Source: Campylobacteraceae bacterium
Lineage (GTDB): Bacteria > Campylobacterota > Campylobacteria > Campylobacterales > Sulfurovaceae
Length of the DNA stretch: 5,425 nt
Assembly (NCBI GenBank): GCA_027022775.1
Contig: JALVXO010000002.1
Coordinates: forward strand, 1 to 5,425
Reading direction: 5' to 3'
The position numbers were made by a program, and so were the translations under genes. The notes under the pieces are model-generated. The model ran no database searches. It was not told the origin of the DNA and saw only the letters and a program-made list of their open reading frames with translations. Below are positions 4,399-5,425 of this stretch, piece by piece; position 1 is the first letter of the stretch, and each line of letters begins with the position of its first letter.

Positions 4399-5400
4399 TT
4401 ATTCAATAGCTGCCAGCATATCGCTAAAGGCTTTTTCAAAAGCAGCCAAACCTTCCTGCATAAGTGTCTGGTAAACCTCTTGCATATCTATTCCGGCTTT
4501 TTCTAACGCTTTAAAATGTTCTTTTATTTTTTGTGAATCTATTGGCAGAGCCAGTTTTCCACGGTTTGGGTTGTGTTCATAGCTTTCAATGGTTTCAATA
4601 GGGGCTGTGTTAATGCTGTGTTTGGCACACAGCGAAGTTATGTAGTAATCTTTTGGCAAATCCTGTCCTGCTTTTACGCCTGTGCTTGCAAAAAGAGGTT
4701 TAATTGCGGGCTCTTTTTCTTTGATAATATCGTTATATATTTTAGCAGCATTCATAATGCCGGTTTTTGCTGTAGGAATTCCTAACTCTCTTAATTTACC
4801 ATCTAGCATTCGATCAAAGCGGCTTACAAAGATGCTGATAACACCCTCTACACGCCCTTCGTCAAATTGCTGGAACTCTTTTATTCCTTTTTTTAAAGCT
4901 TTAAACGATTTTAGCGCCTGTTCAGGTGAAAAAACAAGCGTTGCATTTACACTTATGCCGCGGCTTGTAAGTTCGCGCATAGCTTCATATCCGGCTTCGG
5001 TTGCTGGGATTTTAATCATGACATTTGGCTCGCCTATCTCTTTAAAAAGCCTTACCCCCTCTTTAATTGTCGCTTCTGTGTCGTTGGATAGATACGGGTC
5101 AACTTCAATGCTTACATATCCGCTGTAACCTTCATCATAACAGACTCTTAAAACCTGTGCGGCGGCTTTAATATCGGCAATTGCCAGCGCTTCATACTTC
5201 TCTTTTGCACTTTTGCCCTCAAGCTCTTTTAACTGCTCTTTATAAGCCGGCGAAGTTGTAATTGCATTTGCAAAGATTGCAGGGTTGCTTGTTGCGCCAT
5301 CTATTGTGCCGTAATCGATCATATTCTTAAGTTTAGTCTTAATAAAATCTCTTTCGATAAAATCGACCCAGAGTGAAAATCCGCTTGTTTCATCAACCAT
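4399..5400 (-). CDS. tal: transaldolase
   Basis: A 333-residue transaldolase (EC 2.2.1.2), which moves a dihydroxyacetone unit between sedoheptulose-7-phosphate and glyceraldehyde-3-phosphate in the non-oxidative pentose phosphate pathway. The (beta/alpha)8 barrel motifs appear in order: WVDFIE (11-16, D13 as proton donor), GATSNPAIF (35-43), VSIEVDP (96-102, E99), VMIKIPAT (127-134, K130 as the Schiff-base lysine), NATLVFS (152-158) and VSRFDR (192-197). Length and sequence type fit the longer 'type 2' bacterial transaldolases found in Campylobacterota. Start: GGGAG lies 7 nt before the ATG and the family's FSLW start follows closely. The frame stays open upstream to the window edge, but without another ATG. 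The tight 5' context suggests it is the last gene of an operon that ends at the terminator at 4347-4374. Confidence 0.95.
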   Translation of the reverse strand: MVDETSGFSLWVDFIERDFIKTKLKNMIDYGTIDGATSNPAIFANAITTSPAYKEQLKELEGKSAKEKYEALAIADIKAAAQVLRVCYDEGYSGYVSIEVDPYLSNDTEATIKEGVRLFKEIGEPNVMIKIPATEAGYEAMRELTSRGISVNATLVFSPEQALKSFKALKKGIKEFQQFDEGRVEGVISIFVSRFDRMLDGKLRELGIPTAKTGIMNAAKIYNDIIKEKEPAIKPLFASTGVKAGQDLPKDYYITSLCAKHSINTAPIETIESYEHNPNRGKLALPIDSQKIKEHFKALEKAGIDMQEVYQTLMQEGLAAFEKAFSDMLAAIE

Positions 5401-5425
5401 CGCTATACTCCCATTTAAAATCTTG
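5393..5425 (-). CDS. possible 3' end of the gene upstream of tal (last ten codons only)
   Basis: In another minus-strand frame, ten codons (QDFKWEYSDG) run from the window edge to a TGA at 5393-5395, overlapping the tal start by 8 bp. Such overlaps are common in compact operons. In Campylobacter jejuni the gene before tal is serB (from memory), but ten codons are too few to identify anything, and an open frame this short may be chance. Confidence 0.25.
   Translation of the reverse strand, partial: QDFKWEYSDG

Noticed and set aside
4242..4439. Minus-strand 65-codon open frame across the terminator and the end of tal
   Set aside because: It runs through the perfect hairpin terminator and the tal stop, has no good ribosome site and no family resemblance.
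4573..5128. Plus-strand open frames (4573-4785, 4682-5128) opposite tal
   Set aside because: Antisense shadows of a strongly supported transaldolase.

Overview
The window looks like a piece of a chromosome from a Campylobacterota (Epsilonproteobacteria) species. The grounds are an AT-rich but not extreme composition, T-tract plus TATAAT promoters with weak -35 boxes, a signal peptide of the 'SCLFA' kind often seen in this group, and a transaldolase that reads like the Campylobacter/Sulfurimonas type (FSLWVDFIE start, GATSNPAIF motif). The genus cannot be fixed from the sequence alone; a Sulfurimonas-like or related free-living species is only a guess.

Layout. Positions 1-696 (minus) hold the first 232 codons of a DegT/DnrJ/EryC1/StrS-type PLP aminotransferase that runs off the left edge and has an excellent sigma70 promoter at 724-752. 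Positions 843-2033 (minus) encode an AAA-type ATPase with a DUF4143-like C-terminal part, more AT-rich than its neighbours and probably an accessory gene. Its upstream region (2034-2170) is the most structured stretch in the window. It has four copies of a 16-bp palindrome related to GGTCAATGCATTGACC, arranged as a degenerate tandem duplication around the ATPase promoter, and the perfect copy doubles as the terminator of the next gene. Positions 2171-2980 (minus) encode a DUF455 ferritin-like di-metal protein. Divergent from it across 17 bp, 2998-3600 (plus) encodes a short glyoxalase-II-like metallo-beta-lactamase hydrolase. Positions 3708-4232 (plus) encode a small outer-membrane beta-barrel protein with its own promoter. 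A bidirectional hairpin terminator (4347-4374) separates it from the convergent transaldolase gene tal (4399-5400, minus), whose start seems to overlap the end of another gene beyond the right edge.

How the genes relate. There is no single pathway here. Tal belongs to the non-oxidative pentose phosphate pathway; the metallo-hydrolase probably hydrolyses a thioester; the aminotransferase probably makes an amino-sugar for a surface glycan or nucleotide sugar, though its active-site loop is unusual; the barrel sits in the outer membrane. Most genes appear to be transcribed alone, each with its own promoter or terminator.

No CRISPR array, tRNA, rRNA, IS element or obvious new multi-gene system is visible. 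The best candidate for something undescribed is the palindrome array at 2036-2168 together with the ATPase it precedes.
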